DNA of 64,000 nt from Cryptomeria japonica (taxonomy: Eukaryota; Streptophyta; Pinopsida; Cupressales; Cupressaceae). The first letter of the stretch is position 1, and each line of letters opens with the position of its first letter. Below are positions 10,866 to 23,107 of this stretch, in pieces. The notes below the pieces were generated by a model. It ran no database searches and was not told where the DNA came from. It saw nothing but the letters and a program-made list of their open reading frames with translations. The stretch is taken from positions 235,885,733-235,949,732 of the forward strand of contig NC_081414.1 of assembly GCF_030272615.1 (NCBI RefSeq), in the 5' to 3' direction. The position numbers and the translations under genes were made by a program.

Positions 10866-11480
10866 CATTGGGGACAACAAAAAAAGAATAATTTATCTTC
10901 ATTGGGGACAACAAAAAAGAATAATTTATCTTCATTATAGTTGAAAAAGGAATTAATTTGCCATTACAGTTGAAAAAAAGAAAAAAACTAAGAACTAAAA
11001 CTCTATGTTTAAAATTGTATTTAAAAGCTATATTAAAAATTATATTGAAAATCTAATAATTAAAAACTTAAAAATAAAACTATATTAAAAACCAATAATT
11101 AACAAAGTTTAAAAGCAAAAATTAAAAACTTAAAAATCAAACTATATTAAAAAGTATATTTTATTTAGTTTTTATATATAGTTTAATATTTATTAAAAGA
11201 TTTAAGAGATTTTTAATATAGTTTTTAAATATAATTTTTAATATAGTTTCTAAACATAGTTTTTTAATATAAATTTTAATAGAGTTTTTAAAAACTATAT
11301 CAAAAAATTATATTAAAAATCTATATTAAGAACTATATTAAGAACTATATTAAAATCTATATTAAAACTCTATTTTACAAAATATATTAAAAAATTGTTT
11401 AGAAACTATATTTAAAAATTATATTAAAAATCTAAATTAGAAAACTATATCAAAAATCTATATTAAAAAACTGTTTTTAT
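10866..11480 (-). repeat. Short tandem repeats upstream of hAT pseudogene 2
   Basis: A 34-bp unit (ATTGGGGACAACAAAAAAG...) is duplicated at 10867-10934. From 10980 to 11480 the sequence is A/T-rich with many AAAACTATATTAAAAATC-like words on both strands. It is non-coding and probably transposon leader sequence. Confidence 0.6.
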
Positions 11481-11677
11481 GCGATTCAGAGAAAGGAAAA
11501 ACGCATTAAAAAATGCCCTAAATAAAAACAAATAGGCAAATATTGGTGTTGGCAAAACTCAGAAGGAAAAGAGAAAACTTTTTGAACTTATCTAGGGCTT
11601 GAATTTTTTCTCTTGAATTGTCAAAAATCGCTGCTCGTGAAATGCCAAAAATTGACAATGAAGATGGGTAGAGTCAG

Positions 11678-11717
11678 TGTTGTGACGTTTTCACACATCG
11701 TCCCATTGCAAATGGGG
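11678..11717 (-). promoter_or_regulatory. Conserved palindromic motif (copy 2)
   Basis: On the - strand it reads CCCCATTTGCAATGGGACG followed by ATGTGTGAAAACGTCACAACA. CCCATT and AATGGG form an inverted repeat. It lies upstream of hAT pseudogene 2 in the same relative orientation as copy 1 to pseudogene 1. The distance to the start codon is about 0.84 kb here, against about 0.13 kb in copy 1. Confidence 0.72.
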
Positions 11718-11982
11718 ACTCCCACTTTTTTCTGCTTTCGAGGTTAGTTGTGGAGTCTTTAGCTACTAGCCTTTCGTTTGGAAGAGGTGTAGTATCTTAA
11801 GTGGCTAAAAGGTAATCAGGTCAGGGTTCTCTCTTTGGGATGAACAAAGGTCAGCTAGTTTTCAAGGCTTAAGAAATGAATGATTTACATCTTTTGCTTG
11901 CTTTAATGGAAATAAGGTACAAATTTGGATAACGCAAGTTGATTTTGAGGATAGACATCCTAAGTTTTTATTTTGGAGGATT

Positions 11983-12150
11983 GTCATTGACCCCTCAAAA
12001 GTGCGACTTAAGCATTCAGGCATTGTCATCGACCCCCCAAAAGTGCGACTTAAGCATTCAGGCACTGTCCTTGACTCCTCAAAAGTGCGACTTAAGCATT
12101 TAGGCACTATCATTGACTCCCCAAATGTGCGACTTAAGCATTTTGATTTC
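11983..12150 (-). repeat. 42-bp tandem repeat, four copies
   Basis: The core AAAAGTGCGACTTAAGCATT recurs with GTGCGACTTA at 12001, 12043, 12085 and 12127, an exact 42-bp period. Between cores lies a variable TTGACCCCTC-type spacer. The 14-residue periodic frame this creates (MRLKHSG...) is a by-product. Confidence 0.9.
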
Positions 12151-12299
12151 CCTAGATCAGCGACTTACGACATTGACAACATTTCCTTTGCCAAACAAAG
12201 GCATTGACGACATTGACAACATGCTTTGACATCACTTCCATTGACCCCTCCAATGTGCGACCTAAGACTCCCGGTACCCAAGCAAGAACGCGATCCTTC

Positions 12300-12960
12300 C
12301 TTCATCCTCCTTGCCATCCATCTTCTTTTCCTTTCCATCTTTCCTTTCACCCTCCATCTTTCCTTCCTATCTTTTCACTTTACCTTTCACTCCTACCTCC
12401 TTCCTACCTTTCTTCACCTTCACCTACCATTACCACCTCACCTACATCTTCTATCCCTTCATCCTCCATTTCTTTATCCTTCACCTTCCACCTATCCTCC
12501 TCCTTTCATCCTCTACCTTCATCCCCCCACTTCCTAACTTCCCTTGCCTTCACCCTTCCTCCCTTTCATCTTTACTTTCTCTCACCTTCACCCCCACTTC
12601 CTACCTTTATTCCAACTCTTATACCTCCCAATTTCCATTTCCTACATCCTCTAACCCACATTTCATACCCTTTGCCCCCCTTTGCTCCCCTTAGCATTTC
12701 TTTATCCTTCACCTTCTACCTATCCTCCTCCTTTCATCCTCTACCTTCATCCCCCCACTTCCTAACTTCCCTTGCCTTCACCCTTCCTCCCTTTCATCTT
12801 TACTTTCTCTCACCTTCACCCCCACTTCCTACCTTTATTCCAACTCTTATACCTCCCAATTTCCATTTCCTACATCCTCTAACCCACATTTCATACCCTT
12901 TACCCCCCTTTACCCCCCTTTGCTCCCCTTAGCATACCTTCCACTACCCCGATCCCGTCC
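12300..12960 (+). repeat. Pyrimidine tract with a 228-bp tandem duplication
   Basis: About 650 bp almost entirely of C and T on the + strand. Copy 1 (12467-12694) and copy 2 (12695-12922) are nearly identical, so the second half is a recent duplication. Long Ser/Pro/Phe/Leu-rich open frames here are composition artefacts. Confidence 0.88.
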
Positions 12961-13379
12961 TAGCCCACTCATCCACTACCCACCTTCCTTTCCCATGACA
13001 CCCCTTACCCCTTGCTTCCCTTTAGCCTAGCCCTTTCACTACCCACCGTCAACTCCTTTACTACCGCCTACCTCGATCCTATCCTAACCTACCCCGTTAA
13101 CCCCTTCCTTTCCCATGACATCCTTTATCCCTTATGACTCCCCACTGCGGCACTTATCCTATCCCCACATCCCTTCCACCCTACCCCAACGACATCTCCC
13201 ATTCACCATGTCCCCTCATGCCTTCTTTTCGTGGCACTCTTCCAACTCATTACCTTTATTACCCCTCCACTATCGTGTAGCATTGCTTGGGCCCCACCAA
13301 TCTTACGATGGAGATAAGAAAGTTTTTAAGGCATTATTCAAATGCGCCAACATCGACACTTGCTTTGGTCATCAAAAAA
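12961..13379 (+). other. C-rich spacer without a recognisable gene
   Basis: Continues the pyrimidine bias with CCACTACCC/CCTTTCCCATGACA-type words and then turns into ordinary sequence near 13250. Nothing else is recognisable. Confidence 0.5.
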
Positions 13380-13935
13380 AGCGAATTAAGCCTTGCATTT
13401 CCTTTGACCATTCAAAGGCACAAACTAAAATTTCCTTTGATTGCTCCAAACAACAAACTAAGACTTCCAATTGGGCCTCAAAAGCACGAACTAAGCAATT
13501 TGAATTATTTCCTTTGCCTATGGGAAAGTGCCACTTATGGGATAGTATTGTTTCCTTTGCTACCCAAACTGTGCGACATAAGCCTTGTCATTTCCTTTGA
13601 TGCCTCTAAAGTGCGACATAAGAATTTAGCTCTTCCTTTGACCGTTCAAAAGAGCGACTTTAGTATTTTGAACGACTTCCAATGCCTTGCCAAATCAGCG
13701 AATAAAGGATTTCCTTTGCCCCTTGAAAAGTGCGAATTAAGAATTTGAATTATTTCCATTGACCATCAAAAAGTGCGAAATAAGGATTACATGATTTCCT
13801 TTGACCCCTGAAATGTGCGACATAAGGATAGTGTTATTTCCTTTGCCATATCAAAAGCGCAACTTAAGATCAAGTAATTTCCTTTGCTATCCCAAATGTG
13901 GGACTTAAGGGATTCACCATTTCCTTTGCCTATGA
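13380..13935 (-). repeat. Degenerate ~50-bp repeat with GTGCGACATAAG core
   Basis: About eleven diverged units each pair TTTCCTTTGAC with (A/T)GTGCGA(C/A)(A/T)TAAG. The core matches the 42-bp array at 11983-12150, so the two arrays are related. Read on the - strand they form the upstream part of leader copy 2. Confidence 0.75.
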
Positions 13936-16100
13936 AAAGTGCTAGATTATTGTGTTGGCTATCACCCATGATAGGCATGGAGGAAATCGCCAGTGCTAGC
14001 AAGGATAGGGAAGGCCGATTCATGTTTGGGGAGGCATATATTAGAGAGGTGCTAAGTAGTATGGAGCAGACTAGAATGCGAATTGCAGGGCAGAAATTAA
14101 GAGAATTCCAGCTGGTGGGAAAGAAAATCAGACCTAAGAAAAATAAATCAAATTCAGAATTATACATTTTCAAAATGAAATCAGAACTTAATAACATCTA
14201 TTTTCCTAGAAAAAGGGGTAAATTTATATAATCAATTCACAATTTTCGATTAAGATGTTTTCATTGTCTTTTCAGGTCTGATGTAGGGAGTCAGCATTAG
14301 GAATAATGGAAGTCAAGCAACATCAAGGCAAAGAGTAGCAATCAACATCAAGCACTCAAGGAAGAAATTTTACAATCTTGAATTTTCTCTGGAAATCCAA
14401 GAATCATTGGCAGCATAGCTAGATGGAAGTGATCAAGATAGGAGATAGTTCAGAAGAGTTAATCAAAGTTAGAAGATGATGCAATTTGGGAATATCTCCT
14501 ACCTTTGTCTCATTCATTGATCAAGCTTGGATAATGTTGAGTATCAAGAAATATGCCTCATTCATTTACAACACTAGTGATGAGTTACAAAGATCAAGCA
14601 AGCTGAGGTGGCGTCCAGTCATCACTTGTCCAATTATATTATTTCAAGCTAAGGCTGCTAGATTCAATGTACTTGACTTATCCATCAAAGAGATAATTAC
14701 CACATGTGGGCACAGAGTTTGATGCACCTACCTTCATCATCTATTGGTCGAATATTCAAGGAAGGACATGTATCCTACATTTTGTAAATCTATCATTGGT
14801 CAAGCATTAAATGCTTTGTAATGGGTGTAACAAACCCTAATTAGGATTTCTATCTTTCGATCTTGGCCATTGATTGTGACTCAATCTAAGTCACTCAATT
14901 GTAATGAGAGCACTATATAAGGCTCCACTCTTTCATTTGTAAAGGAATAATGAGTAGTTGATCAATAAAATAGAGAGCAAGTAGTTAGAGTAGAGTAGGA
15001 AGAGAAGGCAAAGATTGTTGCGAAGACTTTGTTGTAAGTTGCATATCAATTTCATTGAAGATATGGTGAACTTTATGTGTTGATTCGACAATTTGCATGA
15101 TGTCTACTCGTTTAATTTTCATGTTGTTTAGATGAATGGAAGAACTGTGTATGGTCAATGGTGAAATTCAAACATCCTTACTACTATCACCTTGCTGATT
15201 GTAAAGGTTGCTTGCGTAGTCAACTGGATCCATCTTAGCCAAGCTCAACTTCAATTATCATTCCTGTGTTGATATGCTTCGTCTTGAGAGTGTCCATGCT
15301 TGTAGTGGTGATTTGAAAATCATAAAGCTATCCCTAGAAGATCGCACTAGCCTCGTGGAGATATTCGCTGCATGTTAAAGCAAAGCTTAGTTGAGTTTCA
15401 TTAAAGATTGTCCATCGCTCTTACATTCCTAGGATTAGAATAGCTTCTTCAAACCCTCATCCTTTTTTCCTTTTTTTCAATCAAGTGAAATTTCCATGTT
15501 CTAGCGGCATTGAACATTCAAAGATAAGTCCACCTTGTGATTCCAGCAATATCACATCAAACAACTGAGTCTATCCAAGAGCACGTCAAGGCTTGACATT
15601 TGAGAATCTCGGAGTCCTCCCATTTGATCATGTAGTTTAGCATTTGAGGAGTCTTTGTTCAAGAGAGGATAGAATATTTAGTTTTTCAACAGTCAAGCTA
15701 GGCCTTTAATGCCTTCAAACGTGTCAAAATTTTGTTGAAAATCGCGTCCAACTTGTGTTTTTCTCGTGTATGAGCCTCTGCACAAACTGAACTATGGGTA
15801 AATAGATGTCACTTGGAAGTTTTCTTTGACTTGCCCACCAAAAAGTGACAAAACATTCCAACAGTTGGAGAGATCACTATGGATTAACAAACTTCCTTTG
15901 TGTTTGAGAGGGGCAGCTCTCTCGTATGATCAATAATTTTGGGTTTTCAGGTACTTTTTACCAAAAAGTACTTAAGGAAAAGAAAGACACTAACTTAACA
16001 TAGAAATTTAAAGAAAGTTTTAAGCTTCAACATATCCAAATCAAGTTACCAAGAAACTGATATGTTTTCAGTAAATAATTTTAAGAATATTACTAATCAC
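13936..16100 (+). other. LTR-like non-coding block
   Basis: No recognisable protein. A telobox-like CAAACCCTAATTAGGATTTC (14831-14850) precedes a TATA box CTATATAAGGCTCC (14912-14925). A block from TGATGTAGGGAGTCAGC (about 14279) to ACATTCCAACA (about 15863) could be an LTR of about 1.6 kb with TG...CA ends, but no second copy or target duplication is visible. The open frame at 13884-14231 (MLSQMWDL) is lysine-rich and unrecognised. Confidence 0.35.
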
Positions 16101-16712
16101 TCCCACAAATAATAGTTGGGATAACAAAGATCACCATTAACAAGATATATGACAAATTAACAATGACATTTAGAGAACAAATTGAATCTACATCCAAAAT
16201 TGCTTTCTATTTCTTTGCCAAACATTACCATTCAAAATCCCTTGTACAAAGTTTTTGTGAAAAGTGAGAACCCTTTTACAATGATAAAAGCTCTATTTAT
16301 AAGCCTTGAGATTCATAACTACTTTTGTAACTACCTAGATAACTACCTTGATATCCACTTTCTTGCAAAATTCTTGGAAAATAAAACAAACTTTATTTTG
16401 GTTATGATTTCTCGAGTTTCCTGGAAATAAAGTCCATTTTCTAACTTCTTTAACAAAAATGTAACATAAGTCACATTACATAAAATCCAACTTAAAGCAT
16501 GATAAAGTAGTTGGTTGCCTTGACTATTGAATTATTTATTTTCCTTTATTGTTATCCATTCCAGTTTTCCCTGAAGTCCCTTGTGGAATCTTATCTTGAT
16601 GAAGAGGAGACTTTGTCTTATATGCCCTAAATAACTTGATAATTGGGGCAACAAATTTGTTCTTGGGAATAATGACATTGTCCATTCTTAGCCTTCACAT
16701 AGCTTGACTCTT
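16101..16712 (-). other. Non-coding flank of relic A
   Basis: AT-rich sequence just downstream (on the - strand) of relic A's last codons. A TATA-like CTATTTATAAGCC at about 16292 resembles the TATA regions of the LTRs in this window. It could be a decayed 3' LTR; no ends were identified. Confidence 0.3.
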
Positions 16713-19517
16713 CTAGATGTCATCCGACTCATGACAAAAATCAGGGAAATGACTGCTACATGTGTTTAGAGCCATTGAGATGCCACTCAACTTCTTCATT
16801 GCCCCAGTACTGAAAGTTTGTTTGCTATACAATTCCTTATCAATCATGTCTTCCAAATTCTTCTTGATAGTTTGGACTTCGTCTTTGAATGATGCATTTG
16901 GATTGACTGAAAGGAAATTCCTTCTAAACTTTGACCTTGACTTCTTCACAAGCCACCAAGAGCTTTTTCTGTTATGTTGAGATCTGATTGATAGTTACTA
17001 ATTTCCATTCCACACTCTAGAACCAAGAAGCGGACTAGTTCTCTTCTATAGTCGCAAAGATCTTCTCGGCAATTAGGATATTAGGATCTATCCTCATCAT
17101 TTCCTCAGCATCCTTCAAAATTCCTTGCCAAACTAATTCATCTTTCGTAATACTTCTCAACTCTTTTTCAATTGCCTCTTTCCTGACCTTTGCTTCATCA
17201 TAAATCTTCTTGTCTTTCTTGATGAAATCCATTTTTTCTATCTTCCCATATGCTTGATATTTATGGACACTTTCTATGATTTCTTTATCAATACTCACCT
17301 CATAAATAGTCTGCAGAAGAATGAATTGCGTTCATGGGTAAAGTAGTCGTTTCTACAATAGACTTGAGGTACGAAGTCAAAGTCTGCGCTTTTTGTTTCA
17401 ATTGGTCTTTCGTCTGCTTTTCTTTCTCTGTTCTCTGTACTAATTTGGTAGTTGACATCTGGAAATTTTGAATATTACCCTCATGAGTTGAGGGATCAAG
17501 GTCCACTTTAGTGGTATTGAAATCTACCTCAGTAGCTTTATTTATGTCCTTTTTCGAAATAGGTTGAGCGACTTCTAGACACATATTCTATGACACAGAA
17601 TCCACTGCTAACTTGAAGGTGACCTTTATCTTCTTTGGTTTTTCTTGTTTTTGGAACAAGTTAGCTGCCAAATCAAACTTAGGAATGACCAACTCAACAA
17701 CTTTCCTCTTCAATAAACTTTGTTCTAACCAACTTGATGAAGGACTTTGTTAGGATTCTAGGATATTAATGGCCGATGGATAAGATATCATAGGCTGAGG
17801 TGAGATAGGTGGTTCAAGAATGTCCTTAGGAGGAACATTTGCATTTGCTAATGGTGAATGTTGTGCTGCATGAGAAGATTGATGTACCTTGTGTTCAGGA
17901 GATATGATGAGAATAGATGGAGATACAGTTGGGACTTGCTCATCACGTTTAGGATCATCCTTAGATTCTATTGGATCTTTTGCTTCAACTTCTTCTTGAA
18001 TGGGGTCCAATGACCTTTTCTTTGTCTTAGATCTCTTCTTCTTTATCTTGGAATTATCTTCACATGTGCTTTAGAAGCTGTTCCTCTTGGAGGGATCCTC
18101 ATTATTGCCACCGCTTTGACTATTCTATTGTGAATTAAGAATCAAGGTGGAAATTTGAGAAGTTGAAGAAGTATCTTCTGTACCTGTCACTTTCCTCCTT
18201 GAGTAATCTCCCTTTCCTAGAGGGTTAGTGGCTGTTGTTTTAGTCATCATTTTTCTTACCCATTCTTTTGATCTTTTAAGCACAAAGTGGTCCTTTCACC
18301 CAATTCTTTCCCTTCTCGATTTGCCCAATTAATGGGAGGCAAGGGCTGCACTTGGATCTTCTCAAAATAGACAAAATCTATCAAATCTGACCCATCATCT
18401 TTGATCCTTCTTACATCCTAACCAAGTCTGAATTCTTTGATCTTCGTAAGAGTAGGCCTCATCCAATCTCTCTTACGAACCTCATAATCATCTTCGCAAT
18501 CCTCTTCAATTTTTGGAAAGTGATAATACCCTTGACCAAGATTTAGGTTGTTTTTAACATAGTCTTTGCTATCAAAAGGGAATCTCATAGTGTAAGGATA
18601 TAGATTTATTTTACTAGAGATCGTTCAATGTTATGAGCATTTGACACAAATTTATAGATGTAGTGATCAAGGCCAATGGGAAAAGGGATTCTGTTCTTTT
18701 TGTCTTTGCACCTCTTATCGATTGCACCAAGCTGCTTGCAAACTTTTGTTAAGATGAGTCTGTCGTTGACATATCTAGGTAGCTTGTAGGGATATCAATC
18801 GAATCCTCCTACCCGCACATATGTAAACTTTGGGAACTGGATGAAGAAGCTTTGATATTGTTTGACCAGAGTTGTTGCTTCTAAAGATATCTCGAGTGCC
18901 ATATTCCCTTGGAGTTCTCTTATTGCTAACGTTGTGAAGGCATCATTTCCTCTTCAAAAGTGTTTATGACTTTTGTCCAATTGCAATTGTTGATAGGAAT
19001 CATGATTTGCATTGTGTTGTCATATACTTCTTGGATACCAAAACCTAGCCATGTCTTCAAGATTGGAATTGTATATAAAAGATATGACGACACGTGGAAA
19101 TACCTATTTCACTCAAACTTGGTCATCTACATGTGTAAAATTTTCATGGATATTGGCACCACTTTTCAATGTATTACTTTGTTAGATGCATAGAACATCA
19201 ATCACCCTTTGTGTATCACTCAATCATTGTTTTCAATAAAATGATAATCACTTACAAGTCATTGGCAATAGGTAATAGCACTACGACTTTTATTTCGCTG
19301 ATGCCAACAACCTACAATGGTGGATTTTAATAGGAGTTCCAAGGACTTGATAGGTGCTCGATGCTACTCTTGGAGACGTTAATGATTTTCTTGATAAACT
19401 CACCAATCTAAAAATGGAGATTAACACATAATTTTTGCTTGAGACAACATTTTCTTTTGAAACTTGGCCATTTCTTGATAATACCATTGAAACCCAAACC
19501 CATAAAGTTGATTCCAT
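16713..19517 (-). pseudogene. Relic A of an unrecognised LTR-associated protein family (FIQFPKFTY family)
   Basis: Not recognised as a named family. On the - strand it is a chain of broken frames. Near 18860-18810 the reading KQYQSFFIQFPKFTYVRVGG, followed by a stop and YPYKLPRY, matches relic B (SWFIQYPRFTYLRVQGF...CPYRLPIYPTNR), so both descend from one gene. A proline/serine-rich, charged linker follows (17750-18010), then Lys/Glu-rich segments that look coiled-coil (EKEKQTKDQLKQKAQTLTSY, 17300-17584; 17035-17298). A C-terminal segment (FLSVNPNASFKDEVQTIKKN) ends at 16713. Many stops and frameshifts show it is dead. No catalytic motif is visible. Relic B lies between LTR-like sequences, so this is probably an accessory protein of a retrotransposon. 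Confidence 0.6.
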
Positions 19518-20029
19518 TTAAGTCGATTCAAACTTTCAATTTAATAATTTTCGCAATTTGATTGAGGAAAAAATAAAGTTTTAATATCTCACTAATAGGA
19601 AGCCGATTCAACTTGAAAGCTTGCCACATTGGCCAAAACAATGCTAGGAACATTCCCATAAAAAGATTTTGCACAATCTTTGACAAATTTTCAAATTGAA
19701 TTGTTTTCGTGGTTTGCTACAAGCTGCACCACTGCTCTTGAGGGTTTTTAATTGAAACAACTGCTGATTTTGCTTTGAAATGGTGAGAAGCTTGGGATTT
19801 GTTGATGATTAGGGATATCTTTGAGTAGGGTGTATTTGACACAAGGATTTGCATGCAAAAAGTTTAAAATTTATCTAGTTTAAAAATAGGGTAACGTTGT
19901 TTTATCCACATGGCAGTCCTAAATTTTTCTAATACAATTTATTATCTCTTCATTGGTGTTGGGACACTAATGCAAATTGATGTCTCATTTACTCATCCAC
20001 TTGTTGTTTTGTTTCATCCAAGACTACTT
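19518..20029. other. No recognisable feature
   Basis: Unique-looking sequence with no convincing open frame, repeat or element end. It may include the decayed 5' part of relic A's element. Confidence 0.5.
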
Positions 20030-21345
20030 TCTACGGTCTAATTCCTCTTCAACAACCATTTTGATCTAGTGATGCTTATCCATATTTTCAACTTCTTTTG
20101 AGGAACTTATTAGATGAATTATCAATGATGCTTCCATCCGAAATATTCCTCCTTCGGCTACAAGAATCTCATGCAAAATCATCTATTTGACTTTGAGACT
20201 AGTAGTAATTAGATGCTTTTGAATTCTTTCTACCTACCTCTTCTTGTGGTTTGACATGCTGCTCCCCCAAACCTCACAACCATAGAGGACAATTGGTTTG
20301 ACCAACAAACCAAAAAGGTTTTCTTGGTTTTCCAATCCTAGAACTCTACTTTCGTACACCTATTCTGCAAAAGGTAATAAGATCTCCAACCTCCTTGTAT
20401 CCTTTTCGTTCTACATGTCTCCTAGTTGAGCCTATTGTGAAAATCAATTCCCAAGTACTTGTATTTGTTCACTATTTCCAATGAGCTCCCCTCATAGATA
20501 AAACCAACCTATTGCTTCTTCCTTTTCAATAAGAAGATAATGAATTTGGTCTTGTTGGTGTTCACTTGCATCCCAACTTCCTAGCAATAGAGCTCTAAAG
20601 CCTTTAAATGATCTCTCAAACCTTGGGCAGTTTTAGCAATGAGGATAAGATCATCCGCATATAAAAGTAACTTAACTACATAACTAGTAAGTTGGATGCC
20701 CCTAGTACTATTGTATCAATATATAAGCCAAACAAAGTAGGGGATAGAGGGCATCTGTGTTTGACATTGATGTCGCTACCCTAGCATTCCAACATACCCT
20801 CTTTATTTCTGATTTTAAAGTTTATGCATCACTGCGCTAAGCTCATTAGGAATCCCAAGTTCCTCCATTTTGCTCCTAAGTTTGCCCCTAGGGATAGTGT
20901 GAAAGGATTTTTTGAAATCAATGAAGCAACAAAAAGCCTCTTCCCATTGAATGTTCCAAACCTTTTCAATGAAATTTCTAACAGTGATGATCGATGGTAG
21001 AATTCCTTGATCTAAAGCCAACTTGCCCTTTTGCTTGTTTTCCCTCTTTTTTTGTGCAACTGCTGATTCTGTGTTCTATCATGCTTTCAAAAAGCTTTCC
21101 AAGAATATGTTTGACCATGATAGTACGATAGTTAAAAGGATTATTAATATCTCCACTTTTATGAAGAGGGATAACCACACTAGTTGTCCTCTTCGCTAGA
21201 AAGCCACTTTGAGTGGTGTTAAATATTTTTTTGATGTGAGGAGCCAAGAGCTCATTTCCCCATTTTGAAAAATTTAGCTTGCAGCCCATCAATGTTTTGG
21301 GCTTTGCCAGGTGCAAGGTTCTTAGAATATTTTCGAGCTCCTATG
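20030..21345 (-). pseudogene. LINE (non-LTR retrotransposon) reverse transcriptase fragment
   Basis: On the - strand, 21316-20978 encodes a reverse transcriptase entry region (VVIPLHKSGDINNPFNYRTI, KHILGKLFESMIEHRIS, KGQVGFRSRNSTIDHH). 21021-20815 continues with EEAFCCFIDFKKSFHTIPRG, which contains the first catalytic aspartate (FIDF). Further on, LLLYADDLILIAK places the YADD catalytic motif at 20661-20650, and KYKYLGIDFHNRLN follows. This order is typical of plant LINE reverse transcriptases. Several stops and a frame change near 21000 show decay. Neither an endonuclease nor a complete 3' end is visible, so it is truncated at both ends. It is a separate insertion from the LINE piece at 22050-23107, because the order of domains is wrong for a single element. 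Confidence 0.88.
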
Positions 21346-22049
21346 AATATTAAAGAGCTTTTATAAGGATGGGGTTTCATGGATGGGGATTTATGTGAGT
21401 TTCTTAAACAAAATTCAATGGATATAGTTGAGATTTTTAGGAATATTTTAAAACTGGTGGTCCCATAAATTTTATAATGTACTATAAGTTTAAAAGTTTA
21501 AGATCCAAAATTTATGGAGGCTGGTGGTTTCATGAATTTTATTATTTTGTATATACAATTTAACTTATTAAATATATATATAAAAAAATTGGCAAGGATT
21601 TTGAAACTTCATATGATTGACAAGTGGCAAAAAAACTTAATTTTTGCTTCGTGAGACCCCCTCCAAAATAAATCCCGAAGAACCCCGCATGGGAACCAAA
21701 CCTAAATGGTCTCATGTATTTTGTAACAATGGGTAAGCTTAAAACCTAAGTTATTGACATTCGTACTCATTTGAGTTTGGGTTTGTAGATTTGAAATCAG
21801 ATTCATTTTGAGTTTGTCCGTACAAAAACATATAGAAAATTATACATGTAAGATTTTTCTTTCATAACTAATAAATAAATATAATAAAATCAAAAAATAT
21901 ATCTAATATCCATTTATATAAATAAAAATAAAGAATATAAAATATAGTAATATATTTATATATATAGACATTAATGTAAAATATATGAATATAATTATTA
22001 TTAATGTTAAACTTAATACAATAATGATTCATATTGATATTCATATTGT
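21346..22049. other. AT-rich spacer, no gene
   Basis: Contains a loose direct repeat (CTGGTGGTCCCATAAATTTTAT near 21451 and GCTGGTGGTTTCATGAATTTTA near 21520) and long AT runs. Nothing else is supported. Confidence 0.5.
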
Positions 22050-23107
22050 TGTATTTTTTTATTTTTTAATTTTTGTTGAAAAGAAGGGGTATAAAACTCA
22101 AAGGAGAAATGCAAAGCAAGAAGAGCCTCAAGCCTAGCAAAGAACAACCCACATACAACAGAATGAATCCCTAAGGGGAGCCTTGAAGGGGCAATCAGCT
22201 ACTCAATCCTGTCCATAACTAACTTCTTCAAAGCTTGGGAACACTCCGGAGACGAGAGTCCCCAATCTCCAACATTCCGCCCCTCCATACGCTCAAAAGT
22301 CCATTTTAGCTAGACAATCCACCACTTTTTTCCACTCTCTAGGAATATGACAAAAGGAAATAGATTCCAAAGAACCATTCAAACTCAAAATCTGTCTAAC
22401 CACCAAGGCCAAGTGCCAATTAACTCCATCAAACCTTTATTCTTTCAACACATCCACCGGAACCTGTGAATTAGATTCATAGATTATCTTTTTCCAACCA
22501 AGGGCATAATCTCTTTCCACAACATAAAGAATAGCAAGGGATTCCAAAGGGTTATTTGTATGCTGCCCTTTATAGATAGAAAAGAAAAACAAGACATCCC
22601 CATAACTATCCTTGCCAATACTATCAACCCCAGCATGCCCAGGATACCCCCTGAAAGAGCCATCAATATTTACCTTTAAAACTCCTTGAGGAGGAGGAAG
22701 CCACCGACCCTCATGATAATCTTTCTGTTGGCTTGTTGATACCTCCTTCCCACAAAAGAACCAATACCGCAATCAACAATTTTCAAATTTCTTATTCTAA
22801 CCAAATCTCTAGGGTCCACTGTAACAAAAAGATCGCACTTTGCAAAAACAGTCTGCTGAAGTGTGCCGATAATCTTTTGCCACAGTTGATGAACCACCTT
22901 TTTCTTATCCTGAAATATCCTACAATTCCTATCTAAGGAAAGATGCCAGATAATGAAAGTAGGAACAATATCCCAAGCTACATGAAGGAAAGAAGTCTTA
23001 GCTGGAGGCCTACCTAAACTTTCCTTGAATTTTGATGAGAGCCATTCATGTTCTATTTTATGCCATATTCTAGCCTTTTTATATGACTTCATATCCATTT
23101 TCATATT
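22050..23107 (-). pseudogene. LINE 3' fragment with RNase H domain
   Basis: On the - strand, 23104-22676 encodes the linker after the LINE zf-RVT region (SFLHVAWDIVPTFIIWHLSL, DRNCRIFQDKK). A frameshift in 22772-22676 leads into an RNase H domain (GVLKVNIDGSFRGYPGHAG, HTNNPLESLAILYVVE, GWKKIIYESNSQ). Downstream, CHIPREWKKVVDCLAK (about 22370-22323) is the C-terminal end of this domain. The first aspartate (NIDGS) and the ESNS position are visible. An A-rich tail follows at about 22080-22055 on the - strand. TTCATATT occurs on both sides (22040-22047 and 23100-23107), a possible 8-bp target duplication. It is a 5'-truncated insertion, as is usual for LINEs. Confidence 0.85.

Noticed and set aside
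12204-12932. 242-residue Ser/Pro/Phe/Leu-rich open frame
   Set aside because: It lies wholly in the pyrimidine tract and repeats with the 228-bp duplication. Composition alone keeps it open, and no domain is visible.
20030-23107. One LINE spanning both LINE fragments
   Set aside because: On the - strand the RNase H part (22.4-23.1 kb) would precede the reverse transcriptase (20.0-21.3 kb), the reverse of LINE domain order. They are separate insertions.
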